DNA of 64,000 nt. It comes from Pomphorhynchus laevis (taxonomy: Eukaryota > Acanthocephala > Palaeacanthocephala > Echinorhynchida > Pomphorhynchidae). A model generated the notes under the pieces. That model searched no databases. It was not told where the DNA came from and worked only from the letters and a program-made list of their open reading frames with translations. The position numbers and the translations under genes were made by a program. This document shows positions 1 through 12,400 of this stretch, piece by piece. The stretch spans positions 1 to 64,000 of the forward strand of contig WNNJ02002242.1 in assembly GCA_012934845.2 (NCBI GenBank), given 5' to 3'. Within the stretch, counting starts at the first letter, position 1. Each line of letters begins with the position of its first letter.

Positions 1-10
1 ATTATATATA

Positions 11-104
<94 letters not shown>
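1..104. repeat. (AT)n dinucleotide tract
   Basis: About 100 bases of almost pure alternating AT open the window. It is a simple microsatellite with no coding content. It runs off the left edge, so its full length is unknown. Confidence 0.97.
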
Positions 105-109
<5 letters not shown>

Positions 110-204
110 TATAATTTAGAAACCGAGCATATGCTCGGTTCTGAATTATATTTTAAAAAATATATGTGGAATCATAGTGATACAGAGGGGTTGCTTCAAC
201 TTAC

Positions 205-455
205 AGACAGCCTTTATATATTGTTAATGCGAAAATCGCTTGAAACTGTGGTCCAGGAGCCAAAGCTAGCTACGAATGATTTTTAATCCATATTTGCTGC
301 TAACTAACCAGACTTTGATCATCAGCTCCATTAGTCTAATGTATCACACTGAGACGCTCCTAACAACCCAGCAGTCATCGTCAGTCGGATGAAGTGGTTA
401 GGGTGCGTTTCGACTGCTTTTATGATAACTGTAAAGACACCATATATAATAGTAG
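205..455 (-). repeat. Inverted copy of the 1.6-2.4 kb tandem repeat unit
   Basis: This stretch is the reverse complement of part of the tandem units at 1,638-2,030 and 2,031-2,425. Shared landmarks are the segment around 'gatcatcagctccattagtc', the 'gtggtccaggagcc' stretch and the 'aagacacc' end. Divergence looks like 10-20 percent by eye. No protein product is recognisable. Confidence 0.8.
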
Positions 456-870
456 TGCACGGATGTGCTGAGTAGACAACGGTCCAGGATTTCTTACGAA
501 ATACGGCATTTATACTAAATGGTGTTGCTTGATAGACTGGACTTCGATTCACGACTTTCAATCACCATGTCACTTCTTGACGACCAATTAGTACCCGGCA
601 ACACTCATCAGTATAATGAAGTACTCACTGGTCGTTTCGGTTGCCTGTGTGACATTGTGAATAAAGGCGTTTCCGACACTTTGCCTTATTGTCTGAGGCT
701 TACGCTCTTTACCAGATCGAATTGCTGTTTAAATCTTAAAATCTTTAATCTTTAAACACTTGGGAGAGGTTGTTGCTGAATTGTCGCTGCACTCGTTGGA
801 TCCTTAATGGATACGGCATGTATAATAGTAGTGCACGGATGTGCTGAGTAGACAACGGTCCAGGATTTCG
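444..870 (+). repeat. Pair of 50-bp direct repeats (444-495 and 819-870)
   Basis: The block 'tataatagtagtgcacgg' and the following 30 bases, ending in 'ggtccaggatttc', occur twice and are nearly identical. The second copy runs straight into a perfect palindrome at 857-884 with 12-base arms (gtccaggatttc / gaaatcctggac) and a 4-base loop. Confidence 0.85.
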
Positions 871-927
871 AAAGAAATCCTGGACGGTGTTGCTCAGATT
901 GATAAAATCAATTCTTTCCATACATAA

Positions 928-966
928 ATGTAGATATTAACTAACTCGGTTAGTTAATATCTACAT
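928..966. repeat. Perfect 18-bp hairpin
   Basis: The arms atgtagatattaactaac (928-945) and its exact reverse complement (949-966) are separated by three bases. It belongs to the inverted-repeat cluster of the first 2.4 kb. No associated gene or run of T is visible that would make it a transcription signal. Confidence 0.9.
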
Positions 967-1054
967 ATATAATTGTAATCGGATATATATAATTTTAAGA
1001 GTTTTGTTTGAATCGGTATTGCTCGAGATTGCGAATAGCAATTCTTTCCATATG

Positions 1055-1485
1055 TTTCAGTAAGTGTTTGAATCGAGCATATTCTTCAGCCTGCAAACTC
1101 TTGTCACTCCTAGACGGTCATATGATAGCCGGAAACCATCATCAGTAAAATGCACTATCACACGCCGTTTCGGCTGCCTCTATGACATTGTGAAAATGCA
1201 TTTCCGACATCTAGTTAAATTTGTTGGTGGCGTTAGCTCTTAAATCTTACAATTTGCAATGCAGACCATCATAAACAGCCAGAGGATCAAACTTTCGGAT
1301 GCTTGACTGTAAGAAACCGAGATTGCGTGGATCAATTCTTTCTAGGAATTTTAAGAGACAGCCGAAACGGTGTGTGATAGTTCATCTTACTGACGATGGC
1401 TGCCGGCTTCCACATGACCGTCTAGGAGTGACAAGAGTTTGCAGGCTAAAGAATATGCTCGATTCAAACACTTACCGAAACATAT
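1055..1485. repeat. Inverted repeat pair (about 1,055-1,210 and 1,354-1,485)
   Basis: The left arm contains 'cagcctgcaaactcttgtca' and 'cgccgtttcggctgcc'. The right arm contains their reverse complements in the reverse order, with the same bases between. A diverged third copy of the left arm lies near 560-690. The small reading frame across the right arm (1,299-1,610) resembles no known protein and is best read as part of the repeat. Confidence 0.8.
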
Positions 1486-1637
1486 ATAGACTGTACTTAT
1501 ATACTGGACTTAGACTGGACTTATATATAAGTTTAAATGAAACTGACAAAGATCTTTGTCAGCTTCTTTCAAACTTTAAAATATATGATCGAATCCATGA
1601 CGGATCCTGACCGGCAGCTTCAATCTACATTTTCATT

Positions 1638-2425
1638 ATATATAATAACGCATTCCTTTTGGAATGTTGTGAGAAATTTAGTGCTCTCGTAACCAACGGA
1701 TACGCATTTGTGCCTTATATAAAGAATAACTAGAAGGTCTACACACGCAACAAGCCTGTAAAATCGCTTTATGCACCTGAGTTTCGTATAGCATCGTGAG
1801 GAATTGCTGGTGTCTTTATAGTTAGCACAAAAGCAGTATAAATGTACTCTAATCACTTCATCCAACTGACGATGACTGATGTGTGTTAGGAACATCTCGG
1901 AGTGATACATTAGACTGATGGAGCTGATGATCGTAATCCAGTTATTTAGCAGCAAATACGGATTAAAAATCAATCGTAGCCAGTTTTACTCCTGGACCAC
2001 AGTTTCAAGTGAGTTTTCGCACTACAATTTATAAAATAACGCATTTTTTGGAATTCTGTGAGAAATTCAGTGACATCGTAACCAACGGACACGCATTTGT
2101 GCCTTATATAAAGAATAACTAGAAGGTCTATACACGCAACGACCCGGTAAAAACGCTTTATGCACCTGATCTTCGTCTAGCATCGTGAGGAATAGCTGGT
2201 GTCTTTATATTACATAGCACAAAAGCAGTCGCAAGTTACCCTAACCGCCCCATCCGACTGACGATGACTGCTGGGTGGTTATGAACGTTTCGGAGTAATA
2301 CATTAGACTGATGGAGCTGATTATCGAAGTCCAGTTATTTAGCGGCAAATATTGATTAAAAATCAATCGTAGCCAGTTTTGGCTCCTGAACCACTGTTTT
2401 AAGCGATTTTTCGCATTAACAATAA
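1638..2425 (+). repeat. Two tandem units of about 390 bp
   Basis: Unit 1 (about 1,638-2,030) and unit 2 (about 2,031-2,425) align along their length. Both contain 'tgccttatataaagaataac', 'gctttatgcacctga', 'tagcatcgtgagg' and 'attaaaaatcaatcgtagcc'. Together with the inverted copy at 205-455 they form one repeat family of unknown type. Confidence 0.88.
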
Positions 2426-3149
2426 ATATAGCAAACTATTATTTTCGCAAGTGTAATCTATATTTACGATAGAGCATATGCCTTTTAGACAACGCAAATA
2501 AATCAAAGCAAATACTATTACATAATACAATATTGAATATCGTTCATTTATAAATAGTATGGTTTATAAACCTGCAGAGTTAGATTGATTTAGTGTCGAT
2601 TCAGTAACGATTCAGTAACGATTCAGCTAATTTCTTTCAAATTAATATTTTTAAAATCAAAGTAGTTGAGTATTTGTGTTCTTACAATAATTTCAATTAA
2701 ATAATCATCGATTATAATTATTCAAAATAACTATAAAATGTTAAATCATTGTTGTATATATCAATTAAATTTACAAAATGCTTGACTGATTTTTAAAATC
2801 AATCAATTTTAAAGAGAGTATTGTTTTGGCGCTATTTACAAAATGGTTCACCATGATTGGACGTTATTAGGCCGCAAAACATGATGGTGAGTTTGATATT
2901 TAATTGTTGGCGTAATTACTTTCGATATTTGAATAGCATCACTATTCGTTTCAAATAACGATCACTATGATGTAAGAATAAAATATGTTAAACTGAAAAT
3001 TAGCAATAATTTTGTATTTAGACTGTTTGATTAAAATCTATCGTACGCATTGTTTAATAATGATTAATATATAAAATGATCATTATTTTATAAAAATGTT
3101 ATAAAATTTCAATCAAAAATATATTTGGGACGATATTATTAGTTCAATA
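2426..3149. other. Intergenic AT-rich stretch, nothing recognised
   Basis: I see no reading frame of useful length, no RNA gene and no repeat matching the rest of the window, apart from short AT-rich runs. Confidence 0.7.
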
Positions 3150-5470
3150 CAATGCTGATTTAATTTGAAATCACAAATGATTTTAATTAAACATGCATCA
3201 TGTAGTAAGTGTTTAATTAAATCCAATTGCCAATAAAGAATGCGAGTGTGGTAATCTTCAGCCAAAGCTGAAAAGACCAAAACGTGAAACGAAGGTGTTG
3301 GATCAGTGACCGATGAGTTCCACCAATACTGAACTCACATCCACTCTCGATATTCTCTTGCCCTTCAAGTCTCACCCACACCGTCGCTTGCACCGTGCCC
3401 CATGGTTTGACATCCAATGCATACTATCAAAGCTTTGACTCCGCCATGCTTTACGAGTCTATCACCGCTCTCTCAGACGTGATTTCCGCTCGATCACTTC
3501 GTCTTTCCGTGATTCCTATCTTGCTCTTCGCCGGTCTCATCTCAACCTACTACGTACCAAATGCAACTCCTTCTGGCAGCATAAAATCATCACTTCATTC
3601 AACTCTAAGACTCTCTGGCATACTTTTAACTCAATCCTTGCTCGCTCCTCTTCGCCGTGCAACATCAATGCCAATGATTATTCGTCATTTCTCCAGACTA
3701 AAGTAGCCACGTTGCTCTATCACACCCCGGTCTTTATCCTATCCCACTCTGCCCAGTCTACTCTCATCCTTCCGGAACTCTTTCATCTTCTCCCTGTATC
3801 ACCTACAGAAGTATCATCTGTCCTCATGTCCTTGCCCAACAAAACCTCACCTGCCGATCCCCTGCCTACTCACATATTAAAATCTATATGCTCATCGATA
3901 TCCCCATTTCTCACAACCTTGTTTAACTCGTCCATCCGCAGTCGTATCTTCCCTTCACACTGAAAATCCGCAATCGTTCGTCCCCTCCTTAAGAAACAAT
4001 CGCTCGACCCCTCCCTTCCTTCTAGCTATCGCCCCATTTCACTACTCCCTACTCTTTCTAAGCTCTTAGAACGCCTCATCTTAATACAAATCAACGCTTA
4101 TCTATCCTCATCCAATCTATACCCTCCTTTCCAATCCGCTTTCCGCTCTAATCACTCGACAGAAATCGCATGCATAAAAGTGTACAACGACTTACTCATT
4201 TCTCGAGACAAGACTCTATATAGTGTTCTCATCTCCCTCGACCTCTCCTCCGCATTCGACATTGTCGACCACTCCGTCCTCCTTTCTCGCCTTCGTTATG
4301 ATTACGGCTTTTCTTCCTCCTCCGTAGCATGGTTAGCCTCATATCTATCCGACCGTTCCTTTCGCGTCTGTTCTAATTCATCATCCTCCCCTCCCATCCC
4401 TATTTTTTGCGGGGTCCCACAAGGTTCAGTCATCGGTCCCCTGCTTTTCTCTCTTCTTCTTGGCGATCTATCTCCGTTTATCAAACCTTACTCCTTTAAG
4501 GTCATGCAATACGCCGATGACATTCTAATCTATGCTCATGCACCCGCACATCGCATACACAATATCAGCATTTCTGCCTCCAACTGTCTTTCTTCTATCT
4601 ACAAACGTCTCTCTAATCTCCATCTCGTTCTAAACCCCGAAAAGTACAAAATAATGTGGATCCTCCCCCGTAAACCTAACATATCTCCTCCCACTGTATA
4701 TTTTGCCTCATCGATCATCCCCATAGTCCACAATCTCACTTTCTTAGGCTTCCATTTCGATGATCACCTTTCCCTTAAACCCTTCGTCCGTGACAAGGTC
4801 CGCTCATCTAACTTAATTCTCCGTGACATTCGCCGTATCCGCCCCTTATCGACTTCCGTTCTTGTATGTCTCTTCTTTCATCGCTTCTTTTCCCTAAAAT
4901 CGATTACTGCCTTAGCCTTTTCGCCAATTCTCCAAAATCCATCATCCTACCCCTACAACGAATAATCAACACCGCCGTTCGAGTGCTCTTTCGTCTCCGT
5001 CGCTTCGACCACACATCCACATATTTTGCCCAACTCTCCTGGCCCACCATCCACATCCGCATCAAACTCCGCCTTCTTCTCGTTACCTTTCGTCTCATCG
5101 CTGTCGGCTCCCCATCGTTCATCAACCTTCATTTATTAGACGACACTCGCCCCACCTCGCTATCGCTTCGTTCCTGTCATACCCTCTTACTCCACGTTCC
5201 TAATTACTCCAACAACTACTGGAATCAACTCCCTCTCGACGTCCGCCGCGCTTCCTCCTTTATCACATTCAAACACCTCCGTTCACACCTTCTCGACACC
5301 TGATTCACAGTCTTGTTTTGTTGTGGTCATGTAAGCGTGCGCTGGCACGCATTTGCCACGTTAAAATAAATCCTTTTTTAATACTGAAATGTAGCGTACT
5401 GCTGTTGAAGTATAGATACAATTCAAGTAACGTGCAGAATAAAAATAGTTATCAAAATTTCAAAAGTAAA
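3150..5470 (+). repeat. Repeat R split in two by an L2 LINE (3,150-3,333 and 5,380-5,470)
   Basis: The left part contains 'ccaataaagaatgcg' and 'agaccaaaacgtgaaac' and ends in 'accaatactgaa'. The right part starts 'aatactgaaatgtagcgtac'. The same sequence without the insert occurs at 5,590-5,870. The 'gaccaaaacgtg' stretch resembles the terminal regions of Penelope-like elements, but that is only a resemblance. Confidence 0.8.
3334..5379 (+). mobile_element. L2-clade LINE, copy A1, 5'-truncated
   Basis: A 5'-truncated non-LTR retrotransposon that keeps the reverse-transcriptase and C-terminal part of ORF2 in several frames. Seen: the RT block 'SSAFDIVDHSVLLSRL' (motif A), 'GVPQGSVIGPLLFSLLLGDL' (motif B), 'MQYADDILIYAH' (motif C, YADD), then the C-terminal module with 'SLFANSPKSIILPLQRI'. 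The order 'DLSSAFDIVDHS', then GVPQGS, then YADD is that of the L2/CR1 group; I favour L2. The main open frame is 4,180-4,965. A second frame, 4,866-5,303, carries the C-terminus, and the upstream part lies at 3,395-3,963. The 3' end holds 'aaataaatcctttttt', a polyadenylation-like tail. A 9-base duplication (aatactgaa, 3,325-3,333 and 5,380-5,388) brackets it. Confidence 0.9.
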
Positions 5471-5589
5471 AATGACTGCACAGGTATATCAACTTAAAAT
5501 TAGGAAATAAACTATAGATGACTAGTTTGATAATAGTAATCATTAGGAAAAATAAATAGGTTTCAAATTGAAGATAGCATCTTCCCCTA

Positions 5590-5870
5590 CCAGAGCTGAT
5601 TTAAGTGGAAATCATGAATGATTTCAATTAAATTTGTAACATGAAATAAAATATTTCATTCAATCTAATTACCAATAAAGCAGACAGTCGAGTTATCATC
5701 AGACTACATTAAAAGACTGAAACGTGAAACATGTATTGAATAGTAGATATTGGATTAGTAACTGATTAGGTCTACCAATACTAAAATGTAGCGTACTGCC
5801 GTTGAATTAAAAATATAGCATAAAAATAAAGTACAGAATTAAAATAGTCATCGAAATGTCAATAAAAGGT
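5590..5870 (+). repeat. Uninterrupted copy of repeat R (empty site)
   Basis: This aligns with 3,150-3,333 joined directly to 5,380-5,470. It reads 'taccaatactaaaatgtagcg' where the other copy has the L2 insert. It therefore shows the ancestral arrangement of the insertion site. Divergence from the occupied copy is substantial. Confidence 0.78.
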
Positions 5871-5879
5871 AAAATTATT

Positions 5880-6205
5880 AATGATCTATTTATTAAAATG
5901 TATATATATATTTTACATATAATGTAAAATAAATATAATATAATATTAATATTATCATAATATTATAGGATAATTTTTTATTATTGATATTATATTAATA
6001 TAATATTATTAATATTATCATATAATTATTAATATTATCATATTATATGTTTATATAATATCACCATCATAATATATATGATGTTATAATATAACATCAT
6101 ATTATATGAATATCAATAAAATCATATTTTGAATCATATTATTAATATTATATTATTATATTATGAATATTAATATCATCATATTTTTTAAAAGAAATCA
6201 TATAG
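5880..6205. repeat. AT-rich low-complexity tract
   Basis: Imperfect repeats of 'aatattatcatat' type dominate. No coding sequence is visible. Confidence 0.9.
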
Positions 6206-8640
6206 AATAGAATAGAATTTATTTAGAGTGGCCTTTGTGGTGAATAGAACCACTTACAGGCCCACTATAAAAATTAAAAGACAAGTTTACGTCCGATGAA
6301 TGTTTGAACTTGTATGTAGAGTTATTGAATTGATTGCGGCTGAAAGTGTTATTTTAGTTCGTTTGCAAGAAGTATGGCGATCAAGGAAGTTTTGAAGTGT
6401 TTAAGCGACGTCAATGATTTTGTGTCACGAGGAAGTTTGTTCCAAAGGTGTGGTGCAGCGATGGTGAACGCACGATATTTGTGATTACCGTTGTGACGGG
6501 GGACGAAAAGCGAGTAGGAGCGATGACATCTTAGGGAGAGACCAGTTGTCATATAGGATGCGTTATCAGGAAGATATAGATAAGGAGGGTTGTGCCGGAA
6601 TTTGATTTGCCATGCAAGTGTGAGAATTTGAGAGGTTATGCGGCTCGGAATGTCGAGCCAGTTAAGGATGCGGAGGGTGTTGGAGATGTGGTCGTACTTG
6701 CGAAGGCGGACGATGACTCTAGCAGCCGTGTGCAGAATCCTTTGTAAATAGTGAAATTGATATGCTGGACAGTTTACGAGAAGACCTAAGCAATATTCTA
6801 GACGAGGCATGAAAAGGCTGGAGATTAAAATAGCTGTCGATTTGACGTCGAGGTTTCTACGGACACTTCGGATGTCACGGAGGATGAGGGAGCATGAACT
6901 GATCTTGCTACGAATGAAAGGCAGAAACGAGAGATTATTGTCAAAAGGGACACCGAGGATTGTCATGATAGTCACTTCTGGTAGACGGAAATTGTTTATG
7001 CATACTGGAAAATCGAGGGTGTAAGAGTGGTGCGGTGTTATCCACATCATGTTAGATTTCTCGTTGTTTAAAAACACGGATTGAACAAAGATATGCGTGA
7101 ATAGCAGAGAGGCAAAACGATGCATCGGAAGCGAGGTTGGATGCAGATGTGAGTGTGCATGATGCATAGATTACTATATCGTCAGCGTACTGAACAACTT
7201 CAAAGCCGAAAGGGACCACGATGGAAGATAAATCACCAAGAAGAAGGGTGAAAAGAAGCGGCCCTAGAACGGATCCTTGTGGTACACCGCAGCTGAGAGG
7301 AACCGGCGCAGAAGAGTTGGAGTTGGAGACTACGTGATAAGAGCGATTTGAGAGGTAGGATTTGAACCAAGAAATGACATGAGACGAGAAGCAGTAACAT
7401 TATCTGAGACATGAGAGAAGTATAGTGTGATCAACTAAATCGAAGGCGCAGGATAAATCGAGTGAAATTACAAGGCTTACTAGATGTTTGTCAAGAGCAA
7501 GAAGTAGATCACTAGAGAGTTTTGTGCAAGCGGTCATAGTAGAATGTTGTGGTCGATATGCAGATTGAAAAGGTGGAAACATAGAATTTGATGATATGTA
7601 GTTGCTTACCTGTCTGAGGATGAGACGCTCGAAAAGTTTTGAGATGGTCGGAAGGTTTGATATTGGTCTATAGGAGGAGGCGGAACTGGGATCAAGATGA
7701 TGCTTCTTTAATAATGGGCGAACTATGGCGTGTTTGAACGACGAAGGGTAGTGTGATAAATGGATAGACATGTTGAAGACACTTGTGAGATAAGGAATGA
7801 TGGTGTCACTTAGTAACTTTAGAATGTATGTTGGAACAGGATCGAGAGGAGAGGTTGAATTGGGTAATCGTGCTAGGGCATCAGATACGCTTTCGATAGA
7901 TAAAAGTGAAAAGTGAAACAGTTCAGTATGATATGGGGCTAGGTAGGAGAAACTAGAAAATAATGGTACGTGGATTGAGGTCAAAGTTCGAGCTATTTTG
8001 CGTTGCAAATGAGATGCGAATTGGTTGGAAGTGATAGAGATAGACGTGACGGATTTGTTTCTACCCAAAAGGTTATTAAAGGATTTCGACGCGTGTTGAT
8101 GATTGTCACGCAAAGATGTTTTGCTTTGCCAGTATGAGGAGCATTTTGAGTTTAAAAGATGTCGGTATTTACGTCGAAATTCGAGGTATTCTGAGTAAGA
8201 TGAGTTTAATAGATCGGTGATATTACGACGACGGAATCTTGAGTGCATTTGGTGAAGGTGTCGTAAAGAGCGCTCTGCTTTTCGGCAATCGCTATCGAAC
8301 CAGGGCGCTCCTGACTGGCAACAAGGCGTGCATTGTTTGAACGGCAAAATCATATCGAGTATGCCAATAAGTTCAGTGCTGTACATGTTGGTTAAGTCGT
8401 CAAGTGAAGTGTTAGTAAAGGCGGCAAAAATTAGGAGTGGGGACGAGAGAAGGTTTATACGCAAGTTATTTAGATCAAGTTGTTTCCATGGACGATATAT
8501 ATGGGGATGAGTAGGGTGTGGAGGATCATTGGTTTCAATGTTAATTGTAGAAAGTAATAGTCGGATAGGCCCACATCTTTCACAGAAACGGTGCTGCAAG
8601 TAGACGATGATCAAACAAAGATGCAATCAAAGGTGCCACC
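6206..8640 (-). mobile_element. L2-clade LINE, family B
   Basis: A second L2 family on the minus strand, clearly distinct from family A. The frame at 7,400-8,626 covers the linker and N-terminal RT: 'APWFDSDCRKAERSL' (typical between the endonuclease and RT), 'SYRPISNLPTISKLFERLIL', 'FQSAYRPQHSTMTACTKLSS' and motif A 'LDLSCAFDLVDHTIL'. The GVPQGS and catalytic regions fall between the two long frames (about 7,170-7,400, at least one frame change). The frame at 6,349-7,167 holds the C-terminal module, 'GVPFDNNLSFLPFIRSKISS' to 'AAPHLWNKLPRDTKSLTSLK'. The endonuclease and ORF1 are absent, so the copy is 5'-truncated near 8,640. The 3' end reads AATAAA followed by ATTCT repeats in element sense, the short-repeat tail usual for L2. 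Confidence 0.9.
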
Positions 8641-9438
8641 TTGAATATGAGTGGAAATATAATAATATTATTTACGTATAATAATATTATATTTAAATAA
8701 TATAATTTATATATTTATTTTACATATTATACATAAATATATAATATTTTTTGTATAAAATCATACATACAAACTACAACAATCTCTGTTGTCACGTCCA
8801 ACAAACTGCCTCTTGTGTCTTTTTTCTCAATAGACTCTTATATTTTGCGAGAGAAAAATTAAAGTGAAATGTTCGCTCTGTTATTTAATTTTCTTATATA
8901 AATAGTAAAAACTTTTAGAATAAAATAAATAAAATAAATAAATGAACAATTATCGTAATCAGATACATTTGATCTAAAATACTTAAATTAAAATACTCAA
9001 ATTCTCAAAGTGTGATTTGTTTCACTAAATTTTTGAAAAAAAATTAGTGAAATCACTAAAAAATCAAAAAAAAATCACTAAATTTTGATTTATGTTTCAC
9101 AGCTACAATATGCTCGGAATTTTAGCAAAACTACCCGAAACTAATTAGTTTTGTATCCAAACGAGATATAAATGAAATTAGTCATGTCTTAAATTATCGT
9201 TCAACACAAATCCATCGAATGCAAGATATTCATCACGATTCAAACGCTTTGGTATGATTGATGTGTGGTAAATAATCATAAAGTTAAATGCTAACTAATT
9301 ATTAATTAAAGTAATTAATCATTAAAATTTGATAAAAACATTTTTATCATTTATTATAAGTGAAGATATTTTCTTAAAATTATAAATTAATATCAACAGG
9401 CAATAATTTTCAATTGAACTCACAATCCTCATAATACT
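8641..9438. other. AT-rich intergenic stretch, nothing recognised
   Basis: Low-complexity AT sequence with short homopolymer runs. There is no frame of note and no similarity to the other repeats in the window. Confidence 0.7.
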
Positions 9439-9439
9439 T

Positions 9440-12400
9440 ACAATTATCATGATAATGGCAAAACGCGAGACTACAAAGACAGCTACGAAGACCACTACGA
9501 AGCAGCTACGAAGACATCAAGAATACAGCTACAAAAACAGTTACAAAATCAAAGACATCTACAAAGACAGCTACGACCGACACCATTTGTGCTCAACTAT
9601 AAGTACAGTGCTCGACACACGACTGCAGCGTCTGGACCACAATTGCTTGCGACAACAGTAAGTTTAAAGAAGACTTCCTATGTGGATTTTGTGCAAACAA
9701 ACTAATCCGGAACCACTCCTCCTCAGCACACATCGACCTCTAACACGTCCACACAAACTAACTCCATCGTTTCCGATGTCATTTCTCTACACACTGATCC
9801 TGTCATTATTTACACGTTCCATCTATGTAATCTTCACTCCCTGATATCCCCGTCCCGTCCCTCATGTCTCGTTTCTCAATAACCTACATATATCAATCAA
9901 AATCGCATCCACCAACATCCACAATCCTTCCACTCATAACCTTTCCTCACATCAATTGTCACTCTCTATATTATTCCTATCCTCTTTATCTCCCGCTGTC
10001 GAACCTACTCCATTCATATCCACAACTCCCAGCTCTCCTATCGTGATCTCACACACTCACGTTATTCGTCCTCCCTTACGGAAACGCTTATCTTCTCCTG
10101 ATCGTTCCGTTGTCGTTACCAATATCACTCTTTCAACCTTTTTATCTCCACAATCACGTCTCGACCACGATGTTTCCGCCTTCAGATCAATCCTCCCGTC
10201 TCTTGTTCCTGCGAATAACCCATCATTTTTTAACAACATATCTTGTGTTCATTCATCCGCCTAAACAAATCTTCTCAGTATAATCCTTCTTAGTCCCTAT
10301 CCTGGAAATAGTATTCAAGCATCGGTCCCATGCGTCCACTGTCCTCTCCCAACGATCTAAACTCAGCTCCTCTTCAGCCATTCGCATTTTCCCCGATCGC
10401 ATCGATTCCAAAATCGCTCAACTGTTTTGCCCGCATCAAAAGCGCCGTCGCAAGCAAACAGGCGAAACATCCCTCTCCATCCGAAACATCAGCGGAAAGT
10501 TTCAAGTTATCCACACCTGCCCAAAAATTCGATGCCCCCATCTCTCCACTGTGTATTTTCCGCTAGTCCCTATTACCACAATAACGGTGTATGCCTCGGT
10601 CTTCTCAACACTAGATCTATGCTCCATAAATCCGATCGCATTTTCAACCTCTGTACCTAGCAATCCGTCGATCTCTTCTGCCTCAGAATCCTGGCATACT
10701 GATTCTGACGACCTCTGCATTCGCCATTTGATCCCTGCCTATTGCTCACTATTCGAATCTGCCTTCCCCCTTCAGCTCATCCCCATCTAAATTCTATAAT
10801 CATAGCGGAATTGTCGCATTCGCCCGTCCCCCGCTTCTCTTCCTAAAATCATCCCCCTTTTAGTCCTTGCTCTTTTGAATTGCTCACTTGTCGTTATTCT
10901 AGCCCGGTCACTCTGGATCTCGCCATTGTATACAGTCCTGGTTAATCTGCTCATACCTCTTTATTTTTTACCTAGCTTGCTGACCTCCTGTCCTACTGAT
11001 TCTTGTCCTCAATCCCTTCACTCGTTCTTGGCAACTTCACCATCCGCCTCAACCGCCCTTCTTCCACTGATTCCATCGGTTCATTAACATTCTATCAAAC
11101 TACTACAAAACTCATCTTAACTGCCCCCACACATATCCTTAGCGAGTCACTCGACATCATCGCAGTCCCCGATAGTTCTTCCTGCCTACACCTTACTGTT
11201 TATCTCCGATGCTGGTATATCCGATCACTTTCTCGTCACCCTTGACCTCACTTCCAACCACACCACGCCTCGCACACCTACCATCCTACGTTGCCCTTGG
11301 CGAAATCTTGATATCATTTTTCTTCCCTCTGCCTTACTCAAATCGTCTCTGTCCTCTCCCACAATAACATCATCCTCAACTCACGATCTCGCCTTTCTTT
11401 TCGACTCTGAACTCACATCCACTCGCGATCTTCTCTTGCACTTCAAGCCTCACCCTCACCGTCGATGTACCGTGCCCAATAGTTTGACATCCAATGACTA
11501 CTCTCAAAGCGTCAACATCGTCATGATTTCAAGTCGATCACCGATCTTTCAGACGTGATATCTGCTCACTCTCTCCGTTTCTACTTAATTCTTATCTTGC
11601 TCCTTGATAAACTCATATCAACCTACAACGTACCAAATGCAACTCCTTCTGGCAGCATAAAATTATCACTTCATTCAACTCTAAGTCTCTCTACATACTT
11701 TTAACTCAATCATTGCTAGCTCCTCATCGTCTAGCAAAATCAACCCCTATGATTATTACCCATTTCTTCAGATCAAAGTATCAACGTTGCTCTCTATCAC
11801 ACCCCCGTCTTTATCCAATCCAACTCTTCCTCGCTTCGCATCATTCTCCCGGAACTCTTTCATATTATCCCTGTCTCATTTACCGAAGTCTCATCTGTCC
11901 TCATGTTCTTACCCAACAAAACTTCACCTGCCGAGCCCCTACCCACTCCATATTTAAATTCCTATGCTCATCAATATCCTCTTCCTCACCACATTGTATA
12001 ACTCGTCCATCCGCAGTCGTATCTTACTTTTACACTGGAAATACGCCATCGTTCGTCCACTCATTAAGAAACAATTGTTCGATCCTCCCTTCCTTCTAGC
12101 TATGATAATTATTTCACTCAACCCTACTTGTTCTAAGCTCTTAGAACGCATTATCTTAATACAAATTAACGTTTATCTCTTTTCATCCAATATGAACCCC
12201 CTTTCCAATCCACTTTCCGCTATAATCACTTAACCGAAATTGCATGCATGAAAGTTTACAGCGACCTACTCATTTATCGTGACAAGTCTCTATATACTGT
12301 TCTCATATCCCTCGACCACTCCTCCGTCTTCTAGATCATCGACCACTCCTCCGTCTTCTAGATCATCGACCACTCCTCCGTCTTCTAGATCATCGACCAC

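Noticed and set aside
10057-10239. Short minus-strand frames across LINE copy A2
   Set aside because: They are antisense shadows of the decayed plus-strand LINE.
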